Of a stretch of DNA of 39,813 nucleotides, positions 37,768 through 39,813 are shown in pieces. The stretch spans positions 1 through 39,813 of the forward strand of contig JANWKE010000039.1 of NCBI GenBank assembly GCA_025451535.1, read 5' to 3'. The position numbers and the translations under genes were made by a program. The DNA is from Verrucomicrobiia bacterium. GTDB taxonomy: Bacteria > Verrucomicrobiota > Verrucomicrobiia > Limisphaerales > UBA11358. Numbering within the stretch: the stretch's first letter is position 1; every line of letters begins with the position of its first letter. The notes below the pieces were generated by a model. That model was not told the DNA's origin and made no database searches. It saw only the letters and a list, made by a program, of their open reading frames with translations.

Positions 37768-38841
37768 TCAAAAGAGCGGGAGTTGCTGCCGGCCCGGTTC
37801 GCGCAGATTGCTGACTCCGAGACCCAACAACCGCAGAGGACGGGAAACCAGCTTCTCCCGGGCCAAAAGGACACAGCCCAGCCGGTAAATGTCCCCGGCT
37901 TCGGTGAGCGGTTCTTCCACCGAAATCTGGCGGGTGAGCGTCTTGAAATCGCTGTACCGCACCTTCACCTGGACCGTGTGCGCGCCCAGACGCCGGCGCT
38001 TGAGCCGGGTTGAAATGTCAGCGGCCTGTTCTTTCAGACAAGCCCGCAGCACCTTGCGATCCTCCGTGTCCTGCAGAAAGGTCTCTTCACCGCTGATGCT
38101 TTTGATTTCGTCGCCAAGTTCCAACGGACGGTCGTCCTCGCCAAAGGCGAACTGCTTCAGCCGGACGCCAAATGAGCCGACCAGGGCCCGCAAATCACCG
38201 GGATAATCCTGCAAATCCCCCACGGTGCGGATGCCGGACTGGCGGAGGATTTGTTCGGTCACCTTGCCCACGCCAAATAGCGCCCGGACCTCGAGGGGCC
38301 GCAGGAATTGCACCCGGTCGCGGTCGCAAATGACCGTCAGCCCGTCGGGTTTTTGATGGTCGCTGGCGATTTTGGCGAGGAGTTTGTTCGAGGCGATGCC
38401 GATGGTGGCGGACAATTCGCGCTCGGACCGGATGCGTTGTTTCAAGGCGCGCGCGACGGGCACCGCTTCCCGCAGCGAGGCATCCGGGTCGGCACGCTGA
38501 CAGAGCGCCGAAACGTCGGCGTAGGCTTCGTCAATGGACATCTGTTCGATCACCGCCCCCGTGTCGACGACGAGGCGCATGATTTCGCGGGATTCCTGCC
38601 GGTAATACTCCATCCGCGGCCGGACAAACACGCCGTGGGGACAAAGCCGGCCGGCGGTCGCGCTGGGCATGGCGGAACGCACCCCGAATTTTCGGGCCTC
38701 GTAACTGGCGGCGCACACCACGCCCCGTTGCGTGGGCGGGGCGCCGACAATCACCGGCTGGCCGCGCAAGGCCGGAGCATCGCGCTGCTCCACCGACGCA
38801 TAAAATGCGTCCATATCCAGATGGAAGAGTACCCGGTACAT
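37768..38841 (-). CDS. dinB: DNA polymerase IV (Y-family translesion polymerase)
   Basis: 357 residues from the ATG at 38841; the frame is open 30 codons further upstream, but the family starts at MYRVLFHLDMDAFYASVEQR. Catalytic acids: Asp9 (LDMD) and Asp104-Glu105 (MSIDEAY), which bind the two metals. The helix-hairpin-helix part is GIASNKLLAKIASDHQKPDG with the FGVGKVTEQILRQSGI segment. The little-finger domain follows. The very C-terminus is QLPLF, the classic sliding-clamp-binding motif. It copies damaged DNA with low fidelity. GGGGTGG before the start may serve as ribosome-binding site; no LexA-type box is evident upstream. It converges on the UPF0158 gene. Confidence 0.95.
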   Translation of the reverse strand: MYRVLFHLDMDAFYASVEQRDAPALRGQPVIVGAPPTQRGVVCAASYEARKFGVRSAMPSATAGRLCPHGVFVRPRMEYYRQESREIMRLVVDTGAVIEQMSIDEAYADVSALCQRADPDASLREAVPVARALKQRIRSERELSATIGIASNKLLAKIASDHQKPDGLTVICDRDRVQFLRPLEVRALFGVGKVTEQILRQSGIRTVGDLQDYPGDLRALVGSFGVRLKQFAFGEDDRPLELGDEIKSISGEETFLQDTEDRKVLRACLKEQAADISTRLKRRRLGAHTVQVKVRYSDFKTLTRQISVEEPLTEAGDIYRLGCVLLAREKLVSRPLRLLGLGVSNLREPGRQQLPLF

Positions 38842-39031
38842 CGCCACCCCAGCTTGCCAAAGCCGGCCTGCAGACGAAAGCATCCGGAAAAGGAAGGAAA
38901 GGCTGAAGCCCGGGACCCGCACAGAGCTCAATGTATTTTCCCCCGCACTTTGCGATCTTTGCGGTTACCAAAGGGACCAGCCGTTTAAGCCTTTCGTCTT
39001 TGGCCTTGCGGGTTTAGCCTTCGTATCCACC

Positions 39032-39813
39032 GTGAAACCGCTATTCATCGCACTGGGCATGACCGCCATCCTTTCGGGTTGTTCGACCGCCCCAACTGCG
39101 AAGCAGCCGAAGGACGGTACCTTCGATATTGTCCACACCCATTTCCTCGGCTCGCTTTGGGGCGAGGCGTACGCCCGGGCATCGATTGTTTCCCAGGATG
39201 GCGGGGAGTCTTTCGTAGTCCCCGGCGGGGCGATCTGGGCCTTTGGCGACACGTTCAAAGGTTCCCGGTCCGCCGATGACACTCCGCATTTTGCCGGGGG
39301 CGCGTTTGCCCCGGCCATCGCTTTTCTCGCGGATGACGCCACCCGTTATCCACCCGCGTTCAATTTTCTGGTGTCCAGCAACGGTGGCGTTTCGGCCCTG
39401 GACTTCCTGCCGGCGGAACGGCCGACCGAGCGTTACCGGCTCTGGCCGCTGGGCGGCATCCACGTGAACGGTCAATGCTACCTGTTCTATTCGTTGATCG
39501 AGGTTTTCGGGAATGGTTCGTGGGATTTCCGCGGCGCGGGTTCGGGTCTCGCCCGCTCCCGGGTGCCCCTCGGACGCTACGACCGTTTGCGCCCGCACGG
39601 GAACTGGCGCTTTCCGGTCGAGCCCACCCAAGTCATGGAGGCGGACGGCTGGCTTTATCTTTTCGGGGTCAAGGAATTTAAAAGAAAGCAGGGTGTCGCC
39701 CTGGCCCGGGTGCGCCCGGGGAAAGTTGAGGATCCCGATGCCTATGAGTTTTACGCCGGCGCCGGCCCGGAATTTTCGTCCAAAAAAGAGGCTGCCACGG
39801 TGCTGGTCAAAAA
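39032..39813 (+). CDS. Lipoprotein with beta-propeller-like domain, DUF4185-like (3' end outside window)
   Basis: An open frame of 260 codons runs off the right edge. It starts at a GTG at 39032 (ATG at 39059 is possible but would spoil the signal). The lipoprotein signal reads KPLFIALGMTAILSGCSTA, with lipobox LSGC, so the mature protein is lipid-anchored. The following text (YARASIVSQDGGESFVVPGG, then AIWAFGDTFKGS) and later YRLWPLGGIHVNGQCYLFYS and QVMEADGWLYLFGVKEFK are repeated blade-like strands. They match five-bladed glycosidase-like propellers such as DUF4185 proteins, which probably bind or cut sugars. Catalytic residues cannot be judged without the C-terminus. It is divergent from the polymerase gene; the gap holds a worn repeat (TTTGCGATCTTTGCGG). 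Confidence 0.85.
   Translation, partial: MKPLFIALGMTAILSGCSTAPTAKQPKDGTFDIVHTHFLGSLWGEAYARASIVSQDGGESFVVPGGAIWAFGDTFKGSRSADDTPHFAGGAFAPAIAFLADDATRYPPAFNFLVSSNGGVSALDFLPAERPTERYRLWPLGGIHVNGQCYLFYSLIEVFGNGSWDFRGAGSGLARSRVPLGRYDRLRPHGNWRFPVEPTQVMEADGWLYLFGVKEFKRKQGVALARVRPGKVEDPDAYEFYAGAGPEFSSKKEAATVLVK

Overview
The window reads as a chromosome segment from a member of the Verrucomicrobiota, most like the Pedosphaera/Limisphaera side of the phylum. This is inferred from gene content and style, not from a marker gene. The signs are GC-rich coding sequence, weak or absent Shine-Dalgarno sites at most starts, frequent GTG/TTG starts, many secreted Ig-like and CBM-like proteins with a characteristic C-terminal module, an OB-fold-sensing NarL-type kinase, and a dense family of dispersed intergenic repeats. 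No rRNA, tRNA or CRISPR array was seen.

Layout. 1-8.4 kb: a large secreted repeat protein cut by the left edge; a divergent two-component system (OB-fold sensor kinase plus NarL regulator, overlapping); a secreted (alpha/alpha)6 glycosidase; a small exported protein with a His/Asp/Gly pentapeptide tail and a clean terminator. 8.4-19 kb: small isolated genes separated by repeats. They include a cupredoxin-like/Ig surface protein, a pseudouridine synthase broken by one in-frame TGA, a 57-codon gene, a GIY-YIG-like protein, a zinc-ribbon/membrane/CBM48 protein, a lysozyme-like protein and topoisomerase IB. 18.9-20.1 kb: a TlpA thioredoxin translationally coupled to a rhodanese. 20.3-26.8 kb: an accessory stretch with a truncated IS481-type transposase, a secreted six-hairpin protein, and a compact block (VOC protein, ECF sigma factor coupled to a membrane protein, AAC(6')-like acetyltransferase, second VOC protein) bracketed by a 23-bp imperfect direct repeat. 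26.8-33.2 kb: a TonB-dependent receptor with a following Ig-like protein, divergent from YfiR and a CHASE8-like hybrid histidine kinase, probably one envelope-signalling locus. 33.2-39.8 kb: PIN-domain protein, DUF1294 membrane protein, zinc alcohol dehydrogenase, UPF0158 protein, DNA polymerase IV, and a lipoprotein cut by the right edge.

The most distinctive feature is the intergenic repeat system. At least thirteen copies of a modular repeat lie between genes. All copies from 8.4 to 18.9 kb point one way and all copies from 33.3 to 37.8 kb point the other. One exact 41-bp module occurs in inverted orientation 22 kb apart. The repeats also carry a nested ~35-bp palindromic micro-element, one copy of which has a visible target duplication. 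Both genes that run off the window edges are real open frames with secretion signals.
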